Positions 54,120 to 62,987 are shown, counted from the stretch's first letter. The stretch is 64,000 nucleotides of DNA from Ignavibacteria bacterium (GCA_016720145.1 JADJXV010000003.1:248001-312000); one strand, 5' to 3'. A program made the numbers and translations. Notes: generated by a model from the sequence alone, not told the origin.

Positions 54120-55516
54120 ATGCCGACTTCTTCATATTCTCAAAAGCTATCAAACATTTATTCAATAGTCAAAGATTCACTCAGTAGTGAGGAAAGAGAT
54201 TATACACAAGGGAGTATTCGGACGGCGGTGTTTTTATTAGCAATTCCGATGATATTGGAATTGAGCTTAGAAGGGGTATTCGCTCTCGTTGATATATTTT
54301 TTGTGAGCAAGCTTGGTCCTAATGCAATTGCTACCGTAGGACTTACGGAATCGGTGATTACAATAGTCTATTCAATTGCAATAGGTTTAAGCGTTGCCTC
54401 CACAGCAATTGTAGCACGAAGAGTCGGCGAAAAAGACCCGGAAGCGGCCTCACTCGCCGGTGCACAATCGTTGATAGTTGCAGTAATTGTTACACTTGCG
54501 ACGACACTAGTCGGTGTTGTATTTGCTGAGGATATTTTGTCAATGATGGGAGCAAGTGCTGATGTGGTTCGTGAGGGCACATCATTTACTCGTATTATGT
54601 TTGGCGGAAGTGCATCTATCATGTTCTTGTTTTTTATCAATGGCATTTTCCGAGGCGCCGGCAATGCTGCTATCGCTATGAAAAGCTTATGGGTTGCGAG
54701 TATAATTAATATCATACTTTGTCCAATATTCATTCATTTTTATGGACTTGCAGGAGCGGCAATTGCGACAGTCATAGGACGATCTTCAGGTGTTGCTTAT
54801 CAGACATATCATCTATTTCGTGGCAGTGGAATCGTGAAATTCAAACGTCATCATTTCAAGATTCATAAGGAGATTATCGCATCGATAATTGCCATAGGTT
54901 GGCCTGCAACGTTTCAATTTATAATTGCAAGCGGAAGCTGGATTGTACTAGCGCGATTAGTTGCAGATACCGGTGGAACGGATGCTTCGGCAGGATATCA
55001 AATTGCTGTTCGGAACTTCGTTTTCTTTATTTTACCGGCTTGGGATTGAGCAATGCAGCCGCAACGTTAGTCGGTCAAAATCTAGGAGCAAACCAAATTG
55101 AACGAGCAGTACAAAGCGTGAAGCTTGCAGCCTTTTATAATAGTATTTTTATGGGATGTGTGATGTTTTTGTTTCTATTTGGAGCAAGTCCCATCATCTA
55201 TTTCTTTACCCAAGATGAAGCAGTGGCTCAGTACGGCATACTGTCCTTACAAATTATCGGTTCAGGATATATATTTTACGGTATCGGAATGGTAATGACA
55301 CAAGCGCTTAATGGAGCGGGAGATACGAGAACACCAACCATTATAAATTTTGTCGGATTTTGGCTATTTCAAATTCCACTTGCTTATTTCTTGGCAAAAG
55401 GACTAGATCTCCAATCGACAGGTGCCTTTATTGCGATTCCTGTCGCAGAGTCGTTCATCGGAATTGTAGCGTGGTACTACTTTACAAAAGGTAAATGGAA
55501 AACTTTGAAAATTTAA
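54120..55516 (+). CDS. MATE-family multidrug efflux protein, frame broken in a G run
   Basis: The first frame from the ATG at 54120 gives IRTAVFLLAIPMILELSLEG, VDIFFVSKLGPNAIATVGLT and further helices to FVFFILPAWD, then stops at 55049. The second frame picks up exactly at GLSNAAATLVGQNLGANQIE and runs to the stop at 55516 (MTQALNGAGDTRTPTIINFV). One extra G in GGG (55042-55044) turns AWD-stop into AWGLSNAA. The joined product is about 465 residues, a normal 12-helix MATE. It exports cationic drugs by Na+ or H+ coupling. Its neighbours are the VOC and GyrI-like genes. I favour a base-call error. Confidence 0.93.
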
Positions 55517-55552
55517 TTCTAACTTTATAGTATTCAACTACTTTATACTTTT

Positions 55553-56119
55553 ATGCGCAAATTAAAATTACAGATGCAGGTATCGATCGATGGTTTTGTC
55601 GCAGGACCAAACGGTGAAATGGATTGGATGACCTGGACTTGGGATGATGCACTCAAGAATTATGTGAGCGAATTGACTTCCGGAATCGACTGTATCGTCA
55701 TGGGTACAAAGCTTGCTGATGGATTTATTCCCTATTGGGCAAAAGTAGCCGTTGATGATAGTAACCCCGAGCGTCCGTTTGGTGTGATTATGACTGACAC
55801 ACCCAAGGTAGTTTTTACACAAACACTTACCGATTGTCCGTGGGAAAACACCACGCTTGCGAGGGGTCCAATCGTCAATGAAATTAATAATCTCAAGGCG
55901 CAAGATGGTAAGGATATGATAACGTATGGAGGGGCAGGATTCGCATCGAGCTTGATACAGAACGACTTAATCGATGAATATCATCTTTTTATTAATCCGA
56001 CAGCTATTGAAAGTGGACTGCCAATCTTTGCAAAGCTCGACCATAAACTGAACCTAAAGCTCGTGCATTCTATTGGCTTTGAGTGTGGAATCGTGGTGAT
56101 GTGTTATAGGAATGAATAA
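55553..56119 (+). CDS. Dihydrofolate reductase/RibD C-terminal-domain family protein
   Basis: 188 residues. MRKLKLQMQVSIDGFVAGPN, GEMDWMTWTWDDALKNYVSE, DCIVMGTKLADGFIPYW, KVVFTQTL, MITYGGAGFASSLIQNDLID, EYHLFINPTAIESGLPIFAK: a complete RibD_C/DHFR fold with the S-x-DG start, GGxxxxxxL cofactor region and the D-E-x-H-L-x-I-x-P strand. Such stand-alone NADPH reductases (YyaP/YwjB-like) act on pterin-like or unknown substrates. It follows the MATE gene by 36 bases. Confidence 0.93.
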   Translation: MRKLKLQMQVSIDGFVAGPNGEMDWMTWTWDDALKNYVSELTSGIDCIVMGTKLADGFIPYWAKVAVDDSNPERPFGVIMTDTPKVVFTQTLTDCPWENTTLARGPIVNEINNLKAQDGKDMITYGGAGFASSLIQNDLIDEYHLFINPTAIESGLPIFAKLDHKLNLKLVHSIGFECGIVVMCYRNE

Positions 56120-56293
56120 CATTAATTGATGTGTATTATATACCGCTTTTGACTTTTTAATATATATTTTATGTAGTTTCGTAACTTATTAATTGTAGTG
56201 CTATAAATTCAATATAAGATGCAAGCCAAGTAAATTGCTAAGCATCAGCCTCATATACACTTATAAATTTCTTTCAATTCTAATTATTGATAC

Positions 56294-56830
56294 GTGGAAA
56301 AAACTGGCTTCATTGAAATAAGTATTACCGGCTCGAAGGGTAATATAGAACTTTCTCCCGATAATTATGATATTCGAGAGATAATATCTATCCTTGAAAA
56401 CGCGGAAAAACTACTCTTTTCTGGTGAAAAACAAGTAAGACCTATTATAAGCTACAAAATTGAATCCGGCTCCGTTCGGCATATTTTCAAAACATCCATT
56501 CAGTATATTATAGGTTTTAATGCTGTAGTCGGTCAAATTAATCAAGTACAACACATTGATTTTCTTGATAGTTCTACAGCCAAGGCATTTGAATCAATCC
56601 AAGATGTAGCTACAAAACAAAACTATGTTTTCAGAATAAAAACGACTTTAGAGAATTCAAACGAAGTTATAATTGATAGCAGTACAAGTTTTTATCGATC
56701 AGAGGCAATTTGGGCAGATGCAGAGTTTTACTTTTATGGCAAAATCACCAATGCAGGCGGTAAAGACAAAGCGAATATTCATATTTTAACTGAAGAAATT
56801 CGGTACCGTAAGGATTCAAACGAAGATTAG
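56294..56830 (+). CDS. Conserved hypothetical protein of a PIN-linked cassette
   Basis: 178 residues, GTG start at 56294. FIEISITGSKGNIELSPDNY, DIREIISILENAEKLLFSGE, RPIISYKIESGSVRHIFKTS, LENSNEVIIDSSTSFYRSEA, YGKITNAGGKDKANIHILTE. I do not assign a function. The two genes after it encode an 80-residue protein and a PIN domain, so it is probably the first gene of a three-gene toxin-antitoxin-like cassette. That grouping rests on adjacency (4 bases, then an overlap) and is inference. Confidence 0.75.
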   Translation: MEKTGFIEISITGSKGNIELSPDNYDIREIISILENAEKLLFSGEKQVRPIISYKIESGSVRHIFKTSIQYIIGFNAVVGQINQVQHIDFLDSSTAKAFESIQDVATKQNYVFRIKTTLENSNEVIIDSSTSFYRSEAIWADAEFYFYGKITNAGGKDKANIHILTEEIRYRKDSNED

Positions 56831-56834
56831 CTTT

Positions 56835-57077
56835 TTGGAGCAATATTCTGAAAATTTACTGTATAAATCTTTTGGAATTCGAGCAAGTGGTAAGCAACAC
56901 TCAGAAAACGGCGAAATCGATACTTCATCATTAGTATTTATTGAGTTAGTTAATTATCAACCCAAATACAATGAGGAATATTTAAACGATCTGATTGGAA
57001 AAGGATCGAATTCTTGGGCAAAAGTACCCGACAAAACTGCGTGGCTTAGACAAGTACGTGGAGGATATGATGCTTAA
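56835..57077 (+). CDS. Small conserved protein, possible antitoxin partner of the PIN gene
   Basis: 80 residues from a TTG at 56835, 4 bases after the upstream stop. SENLLYKSFGIRASGKQHSE, NGEIDTSSLVFIELVNYQPK, YNEEYLNDLIGKGSNSWAKV, and LRQVRGGYDA at the end. There is no clear DNA-binding motif, but antitoxin-like size and position before a PIN gene (overlap of about 8-11 bases) suggest it. The start codon is uncertain, as no strong ribosome-binding site precedes it. It could also be a non-toxin partner. Confidence 0.65.
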   Translation: MEQYSENLLYKSFGIRASGKQHSENGEIDTSSLVFIELVNYQPKYNEEYLNDLIGKGSNSWAKVPDKTAWLRQVRGGYDA

Positions 57078-57329
57078 TGGTGTGTTTTGTGATACAAGTT
57101 TTTTTATCAGACTTTTAGACAAGAATGATCCGCTCCATTCTAATGCGAAAAGCTACTTTAAGTACTTTACTCAAGGAGCTACACAGAATAATATTATGGT
57201 CTCCAAATACCTAGCTCTTTGACCATTGCGATACGCAGAATTATTGTGTTGGTGGAGAGAGTTTAAGAATTAACCACTAAGAAACCTCCAATTTATTGTA
57301 ATCCATTCAATTTTCGGCGTAAACCTTGA
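57067..57329 (+). pseudogene. Decayed PIN-domain (VapC-like) gene
   Basis: It starts MMLNGVFCDTSFFIRLLDKN (PIN motif I: the Asp in CDTSFF) and continues DPLHSNAKSYFKYFTQGATQ, but stops at 57222. Pieces of the rest remain in other frames: AEYCVGGE-like (57233-57260, needs a one-base deletion), PLRNLQ at about 57275-57292, and PFNF at 57303-57314. A normal PIN protein would read these as one domain of about 130 residues. At least three frame changes are needed, more than the single indels elsewhere, so this is probably a true pseudogene. An intact version would be an RNase toxin. Confidence 0.7.
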
Positions 57330-57415
57330 TCTATACGTTAATCTGTTATGGCCAAATAAGAAGCACACCTTTTCACTATAAAGAATTACTTTTTGAGAAC
57401 AAAGGTAAATAATGA

Positions 57416-57735
57416 GAAAGCCAAAATAGTACTCTTTGTGCTACCTCCCTCGGGGGTTTGGCGGCCGGCCGGGGGAAAGGACTAGGAATATTCTCCTGAA
57501 CGACACCAAGCTTCTTTGCACAAGTCAGACTGGTATGAAGAATCAGGCGGCGGTTAATCCGCGCAGAAGCTTGATATCTGTTCTTCTGCCAGGATAGTGT
57601 GGACAAGTTTCAAAAATTTACAACATTCATTCTCTCTTGTGAATTTATGGAAATACAAGACTTCCTCAAAATACTGAGGTTTGGCGGTATTGATACTTTC
57701 GATTCCAAACAATGAAAGGTATTTGAGTATTAGAT
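57416..57735 (-). other. Gene remnant and GC-rich patch, unidentified
   Basis: No intact gene lies between 57330 and 57760. On the minus strand an open segment at about 57557-57720 reads KPQYFEEVLYFHKFTRENEC, then CKFLKLVHTILAEE, and breaks at a stop. The F.KF..E.EC..FL pattern recalls, weakly, the zinc-binding N-terminus of IS1595-type transposases. To its left is a GC-rich patch (57450-57480, including GGCCGGCC) unlike the AT-rich surroundings. It is probably debris of a mobile or foreign gene. Confidence 0.35.
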
Positions 57736-57760
57736 TTATAACACTCGTCCAGTGAACTCT

Positions 57761-58018
57761 TCACTTGACGACCACCTGCCTTCCGTGTCTTGGGTTCTTC
57801 TTCTTCAAAAACATCGTCTTGAGCACGATGCTCATTCCATCGACTTTACAATCGACCTCTTCATCATTATCCGTCAGACGAATCTTCTTGATGACGGTGC
57901 CTTGCTTGAGATTCAGCGACGAACCTTTCACTTTCAGATCTTTGATTAACGTGACCGTATCACCTGTGACTAATACCTTGCCATTGCAGTCTTTTACGAC
58001 TAATTCCTGATCATCCAT
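57761..58018 (-). CDS. PhnA/YjdM-type protein without the N-terminal zinc ribbon
   Basis: 85 residues from the ATG at 58016-58018, behind a good AGGAGTAGGA site. ELVVKDCNGKVLVTGDTVTL, IKDLKVKGSSLNLKQGTVIK, KIRLTDNDEEVDCKVDGMSI: the SH3-like PhnA core. E. coli PhnA (YjdM) carries a Cys4 zinc ribbon of about 30 residues before this; here it is absent and the ribosome site shows the short start is genuine. The link with phosphonate use is historical and no phn genes are nearby. It lies 57 bases after thrS on the same strand. Confidence 0.88.
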   Translation of the reverse strand: MDDQELVVKDCNGKVLVTGDTVTLIKDLKVKGSSLNLKQGTVIKKIRLTDNDEEVDCKVDGMSIVLKTMFLKKKNPRHGRQVVVK

Positions 58019-58075
58019 TCCTACTCCTCTTTATTAAATATTAAATAATATACTTATGTGATTACGGCTTTGTGA

Positions 58076-59986
58076 TTACGGCTTTGCAAGTCCGGCAAAC
58101 AGTGCCAATACTTCATCGACATTCATCACGCCTTTATCGCCTACACCGTGTTCGCGAAGGGAGACCTGTCCATTTTCAGCTTCACGCTTACCGATAACTA
58201 ATGCAAACGGGATTTTTTTCTGTTCGCTTTCGGCAATTTTTCGGTTAATTTTCTCTGCGCGGTCATCATATTTCACTCGATAACCGATTGCTTCTAATTG
58301 AGCGACCAATCCTGCAGCATACTCTTTTTGGTCATCGGATATTGGCAATACACTTACTTGCACTGGAGAGAGCCAGAATGGAAAATTCCCCGCGTAATGT
58401 TCGATCAAAATACTAAGAATCGTTCCATCGAACCAAACGGCGCACGGTGAATAATCACCGGCTTGTGTTTTTGATTATCAGCTCCCGTATATTCAAGTTC
58501 AAATCTGTCGGGCATTACATAATCCACCTGCACCGTACCAAGCTGCCATTTGCGACCGATAGCATCTTTGACGATAAAGTCGATTTTAGGTCCGTAGAAC
58601 GCAGCTTCTCCTAAACCGATAAAGTATTCAAGTCCCATTTCATCGGCGACTTCCTTGATTTCTCGTTGGGAGCGTTCCCATAGTGCCAGGTCACCACCAT
58701 ATTTGTTGGGATTATCATCGCGGAAGGAGAGGCGTGTCGTTACGTCCATACCGAAGGTCTTAAAAACATAATTAGTTAGTTCGACCACTTCTTTGATTTC
58801 GTTCTTCAATTGATCGTGCATACAGTAGATATGTGCGTCATCTTGAGTGAAGCCACGAACGCGGGAGAGACCGTTTAATTCGCCGGACTGTTCGTACCGA
58901 TACACAGTGCCGAACTCCGCCAAACGCACCGGCAAATCTCTATAACTTCTTGGTTTTGAAGAATATATCTGATGATGATGCGGACAGTTCATCGGCTTGA
59001 GCAAGTATTCTTCGTCATCGACAACGATAGGAGCGAACTGCGAGTCAGCGTAATATGGATAGTGACCTGATGTTTTATAGAGATTGAGATTCCCGATATG
59101 TGGTGTGATTACTTCCTGATAACCACGTTGTTTTTGGAGATTTCTAAGGAAGTCTTCGAGAGTTCGGCGTATAATTGTACCATTGGGTAGCCAAACTGGC
59201 AGTCCACCTCCAATTACCGGTGTAATTAAGAATAATTCTAATTCCTTACCAAGCTTGCGGTGGTCGGCGTTCGGCTTCTTCGCGGAGGTGGATGAACTCT
59301 TCGAGCTGTTCTTTTTTAGGGAAGGCAATGCCGTAGATACGAGTTAATTGTTTGCGTTTTTCATCTCCGCGCCAATATGCGCCGGCGATGGAGAGCAGTT
59401 TTGGGAATTTAATTGCGCCGGTAGAAGGCACATGTGTTCCACGACAAAGGTCAGTAAAGCCGCCTTGCTTGTAGAGGGTAATTTCACTTCCTTTGAGTCC
59501 GTCGAGGAGTTCTAGTTTATACTCATCCCCTTTTTCTGTGAAGTATTTAACGGCGTCTTCCCAGGAAATTTCGACGCGTTCGAAGGTAGAATTCTGCTTG
59601 ACGAGTTCTTTCATCTTCGCTTCGATGACAGGCAAATCTTCAACGGAGAGCTTTTTTCCGTTCGGCAGGTCCACATCATAATAAAATCCATTTTCAATTG
59701 GTGGGCCGATACCGAATTTCACACCGGCATAGAGCGACTCAAGTGCTTCAGCCATAAGGTGGGCAGTGGAGTGCCAGAAAATCTGCTTGCCGTCATCATC
59801 ATTAAACGTGACGATGCGGATGGAAGCATCGTTGAGAATTGGACGTGACAAATCATAAGGAACGTTATCGACGAAAATACCGAGAGACACGCGAGCGAGC
59901 CCTTCGGAGATAGACTTTGCGATATCCATACCGGATGTACCATCGGGGAATTGACGGATTGTTCCGTCGGGGAAAGTAATATTCAT
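58076..59986 (-). CDS. thrS: Threonyl-tRNA synthetase, frame broken twice
   Basis: Three frames join into a normal 637-codon ThrS. Part 1 (ATG at 59984-59986): TGS domain MNITFPDGTIRQFPDGTSGM, the editing-domain HSTAHLMAEALESLY, FTDLCRGTHVPSTGAIKF, to REEAERR. Part 2: DHRKLGKELELFLITP, the catalytic core with MNCPHHHQIY, GFTQDDAHIYC, GEAAFYGPKIDF and HRAPFGSMERF. Part 3: ILIEHYAGNFPFWLSPVQVS and the anticodon domain to LFAGLAKP. The first break at about 59266 fits loss of two bases in CGC-CGC-GAC; the second at about 58413 fits loss of one G (TTAGTATT for TTAGGTATT). ThrS is essential and no second copy is visible, so errors in the sequence are the best explanation. Confidence 0.96.
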
Positions 59987-60507
59987 GTGATAATTATAGT
60001 ATATAAGTTAAATTTTCAAAGGAATTGGTAAATGACTACATGAGCTAAGATATTAAGTAACTATGAGTTCATGCATACACTTGAAGTGACACATTCAAAT
60101 TGTTCTATTATAATTTTCGTAAATAATTTACTATGATTGAATTTCAATATTTGTGTCAGAAAGGATAAAAATCAGTCTTTATAATGATGCTATTCTAACA
60201 CGTTTATCCATTTTCAATTTCAGTAGAATCAGCTCAATTTAAAATTATGTTTGGGTATAATCAGATCTCTGATGTTTGAAATCTTATACCATCGATGGTA
60301 GTGCAAATCTTCTACATCACTTCAATAGTAGCTGTTGTTGTTTTTACAAATATAACCAATGCCTCATTAAAACTTTGTCAATGAAAGATAATATTCTACT
60401 TTTTACAACTCTGTAGAAACGTATTTTTTCGTAATTTGCCTGAAAATAATTTCAAATTCGGATAGTAATGTTTTGCTCGTAAAAAAGAATTCGATAAAAT
60501 CCTGCTT
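59987..60507. other. Gene-free divergent promoter region with a 14-bp palindrome
   Basis: 521 AT-rich bases between thrS and the divergent MerR-type gene. TACCATCGATGGTA at 60287-60300 is a perfect palindrome 207 bases before the MerR start. It may be an operator, but a fixed spacing to a promoter is not visible. No T-box or other leader element could be recognised upstream of thrS. Confidence 0.45.
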
Positions 60508-60966
60508 GTGAAAAACAATCAAACCGAAAAACTATATTATTCTATTAGCGATGTCAGTCAGATAATTGACGAAGAACAGTATGTTCTGCGCTATTGGGAG
60601 CGTGAATTCTCTGCAATTAAGCCGCGTAAAAACAGCGCAGGTAATCGAGCTTATACTGCCAAAGACGTGGCAATTATCTTGAAAATACGCAGTATGCTTA
60701 GGGATGAACTACTCACTATTCAGGGTGCAAAAGATGCACTGCGATCTGTTAATTTGGAATCTATTGAAGAGTATAAACCAGTCCCAACAAGCAAGAATGA
60801 AGATTATAATACCGTAATTAACGGCAGCAAACGCAAATTACGTTCGGTGGTAACGCCAGGTATTTCATCGCATCAATCGACTGATACAGTTACATTGCAT
60901 CGGCAAGATGTCTTGGACCTCTGCCAACTGTTAAAAGACATGTCACTTATCATTAACTATATGTAA
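60508..60966 (+). CDS. MerR-family transcriptional regulator
   Basis: 152 residues, GTG start at 60508. The N-terminal HTH is clear: LYYSISDVSQIIDEEQYVLR, YWEREFSAIKPRKNSAGNRA, YTAKDVAIILKIRSMLRDEL, LTIQGAKDALRSV. This is the MerR DNA-binding domain with its winged segment. The C-terminal 80 residues are poor in recognisable motifs, with a hydrophobic end (DVLDLCQLLKDMSLIINYM), and carry no classical ligand domain. MerR proteins twist promoters with long spacers. Its targets are unknown. Confidence 0.9.
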   Translation: MKNNQTEKLYYSISDVSQIIDEEQYVLRYWEREFSAIKPRKNSAGNRAYTAKDVAIILKIRSMLRDELLTIQGAKDALRSVNLESIEEYKPVPTSKNEDYNTVINGSKRKLRSVVTPGISSHQSTDTVTLHRQDVLDLCQLLKDMSLIINYM

Positions 60967-61043
60967 CATAATACCCTACAGTGTTCATGTTATATCTGGA
61001 TTATCTTGGATTTCAATTGTTTGGATCACAATATTCAACTTGT

Positions 61044-61107
61044 AGAATCAATATCATATAGAATCAATATCAAATAGATTCAATATCCTTTAGAATCAAT
61101 ATCATAA
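61044..61107. repeat. Four tandem copies of a 16-bp unit
   Basis: AGAATCAATATCATAT, AGAATCAATATCAAAT, AGATTCAATATCCTTT and AGAATCAATATCATAA are arranged head to tail. Copies 1 and 2 differ at one base. They lie 93 bases before the WD40 gene start, in its promoter region. The unit is AT-rich and not frame-preserving. Confidence 0.92.
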
Positions 61108-61200
61108 CGTATAGAGTTGCTCTCATCTGTTCTAAATTTCTATACTATTCAGCTCGATTTTATTCAACGTTTTTTTAATCTTAATGTGAGGTAAGTGTCT

Positions 61201-62205
61201 ATGAAAATTCTCCGTTGGCAAGGCATAGTATGTATGCTGGTGATAATTCAGGCAGCCGCCGGCTACCTGCAAGCACAGCGTATGTACGAAATGAAAACTC
61301 TCGGGAAACACTCTGATGAGGTGCTCGGCGTATTTGTGAATGAAAACAACACAAAATTTGCTACTTGTAGCATAGATGAAACGATAAAATTATGGAGTCT
61401 TCCTGAGGGGAAAGAACTCAAAACCTTAACGGGACACGTAGGTCAAGTTAATAACATTTCATTTTCAGGGAATGGAAAATTACTTGCAAGTGCAAGCAGT
61501 GACAGAACAGTACGTATCTGGGATGTCGAATCCGGCAAACAAAAATCAATTCTCAATGGTCATACCGCTGAAGTAATTGGGGTATATTTCAGCCAAGATG
61601 CAAATAGTACTTTTTTAGCAAGTACGAGCTTTGACCAAACCGTCAAATTGTGGGATACAAAATTACAAAGTGAAGTGAAAACACTTCGAGGTCATACTAT
61701 GCAAGCCAATAACGTTGCGTATAGTTATGACGGTAAATATCTTGCTTCCTGCAGTGATGATAAGACAATCAAAATCTGGTCAACGGATATTTCTTCGAAA
61801 GATCCTATCCTCACACTGACAGGTCATAATTCACATGTACTTACTGCATTATATAGTTTCGACTCCAAGCTACTGGCATCAGCCGACCAAGACGGTACTA
61901 TTAAAATTTGGAAAATGCCTTCAGGTGAACTAGTCCGCACAATTAATGCTCACTCAGATTTAGTACAAGATGTATCTTTTGCTGCTGATAATCAAACATT
62001 AGTAAGCGCTAGCTTGGATAAGTCGGTCAAGCTATGGAACGTCAATACCGGTGAAAATTTAATGACAATGGATGTAGGCGTAGAAGTTTGGTCGGTGGAT
62101 CTTACAAGCAATGCGCGCACTATTATTATCGGTTGCGCCGACGGCTCCGTTCGTATGTTATCCGAAACAGTTAAAGGCAAAATGCCGAAAAAGGGAGGTA
62201 AATAA
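61201..62205 (+). CDS. Exported WD40-repeat beta-propeller protein
   Basis: 334 residues from the ATG at 61201 (GAGG 9 bases upstream); a GTG two codons earlier is less likely. Signal peptide LRWQGIVCMLVIIQAAAGYL, cleavage near QAQ. It carries about seven WD40 repeats with the GH...WD pattern: DETIKLWSLPEGKELKTLTG, SDRTVRIWDVESGKQKSILN, DQTVKLWDTKLQSEVKTLRG, DDKTIKIWSTD, DGTIKIWKMPSGELVRTINA, DKSVKLWNVNTGENLMTMDV. A closed seven-blade propeller would serve as a periplasmic or outer-membrane scaffold. It is coupled to the OmpA-like gene (stop to ATG 2 bases). Confidence 0.93.
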   Translation: MKILRWQGIVCMLVIIQAAAGYLQAQRMYEMKTLGKHSDEVLGVFVNENNTKFATCSIDETIKLWSLPEGKELKTLTGHVGQVNNISFSGNGKLLASASSDRTVRIWDVESGKQKSILNGHTAEVIGVYFSQDANSTFLASTSFDQTVKLWDTKLQSEVKTLRGHTMQANNVAYSYDGKYLASCSDDKTIKIWSTDISSKDPILTLTGHNSHVLTALYSFDSKLLASADQDGTIKIWKMPSGELVRTINAHSDLVQDVSFAADNQTLVSASLDKSVKLWNVNTGENLMTMDVGVEVWSVDLTSNARTIIIGCADGSVRMLSETVKGKMPKKGGK

Positions 62206-62207
62206 TT

Positions 62208-62927
62208 ATGACGACAACTAAAATATATAAATATGCTGCAGCGGTAGTATTTGCTGCTTTAATGACAGTCCCGACAATTGCTTTTGCTCAAATCGGAACG
62301 GTAATTACCGTAGCCGGCAATGTACTCGATGAAGTGACTCGTAATCCGGTAATGGTGAATGTCGTTTTTAGCGACGAAACGGGTACCAGAGCTGGTTCTT
62401 CCCGCAGTAACTCTAAAGATGGATCATACTTAGTAACTGGTCTTAAACCCGGAAAAAAATACAAAGTACGCCTCGAGCAATCTGAGTATTTCCAGGCTGA
62501 ATATGAAATCGCTCTCCCTAATACAGGAAAATATGCTGAAATATCACGTGATTTTTTGGTAAAGCCACTCGTAAAAGGAACAAAATTCCCAGCTCGTAAT
62601 ACACCTTTTGATCTTAAAAAATCTAAACTTCGTATTGGAGCAAATGATATTCTTGATGATTTCAAGCGTTCACTTCTTATCAATCCTAATGTAAACATTG
62701 AAATTCAATGTTTTCCGGATAATGATGACGACAAAGCAGTAAATACAAAGCTCACACAAGACAGATGTAATGCATTACGTGAATACTTTGCCAAAGCTGG
62801 AATTTCTGACAAACGTTTATCCGTGAAGCCATCGGATACAGTCGATTCAATGAATCCTCCTCCGATTCAAAGCCGCCAAGGTAAAAGATATGTAGGTTCA
62901 ACGTATTTCGTAGTTACGAAGTTTTAA
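62208..62927 (+). CDS. OmpA-like protein with a CarboxypepD-reg-like domain
   Basis: 239 residues with GGAGG 9 bases before the ATG at 62208. Signal peptide ending MTVPTIAFAQ. Residues about 30-110 (ITVAGNVLDEVTRNPVMVNV, SNSKDGSYLVTGLKPGKKYK) form a carboxypeptidase-regulatory-like sandwich. About 125-215 is a divergent OmpA/MotB-like domain (DLKKSKLRIGANDILDDFKR, TKLTQDRCNALREYFAKAGI). The D...R pair usually needed to hold diaminopimelate is not clear, so peptidoglycan binding is uncertain. With the WD40 gene before it and the barrel gene after it, it suggests an envelope complex. Confidence 0.88.
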   Translation: MTTTKIYKYAAAVVFAALMTVPTIAFAQIGTVITVAGNVLDEVTRNPVMVNVVFSDETGTRAGSSRSNSKDGSYLVTGLKPGKKYKVRLEQSEYFQAEYEIALPNTGKYAEISRDFLVKPLVKGTKFPARNTPFDLKKSKLRIGANDILDDFKRSLLINPNVNIEIQCFPDNDDDKAVNTKLTQDRCNALREYFAKAGISDKRLSVKPSDTVDSMNPPPIQSRQGKRYVGSTYFVVTKF

Positions 62928-62955
62928 TATTTCAACTATAGATGATGACATAAAA

Positions 62956-62979
62956 GGAGTGGTTTTCCACTCCTTTTTT
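62956..62979 (+). terminator. Rho-independent terminator after the OmpA-like gene
   Basis: A perfect 7-bp stem, GGAGTGG (62956-62962) with CCACTCC (62967-62973), has loop TTTT and six T after it. It is 28 bases past the stop and only 9 bases before the start of the next gene. Confidence 0.92.
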
Positions 62980-62987
62980 ATATGTAA

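Noticed and set aside
56835..57222. Fusion of the small partner protein and the PIN domain
   Set aside because: They are in different frames with an overlap and separate starts; this is the usual two-gene layout.
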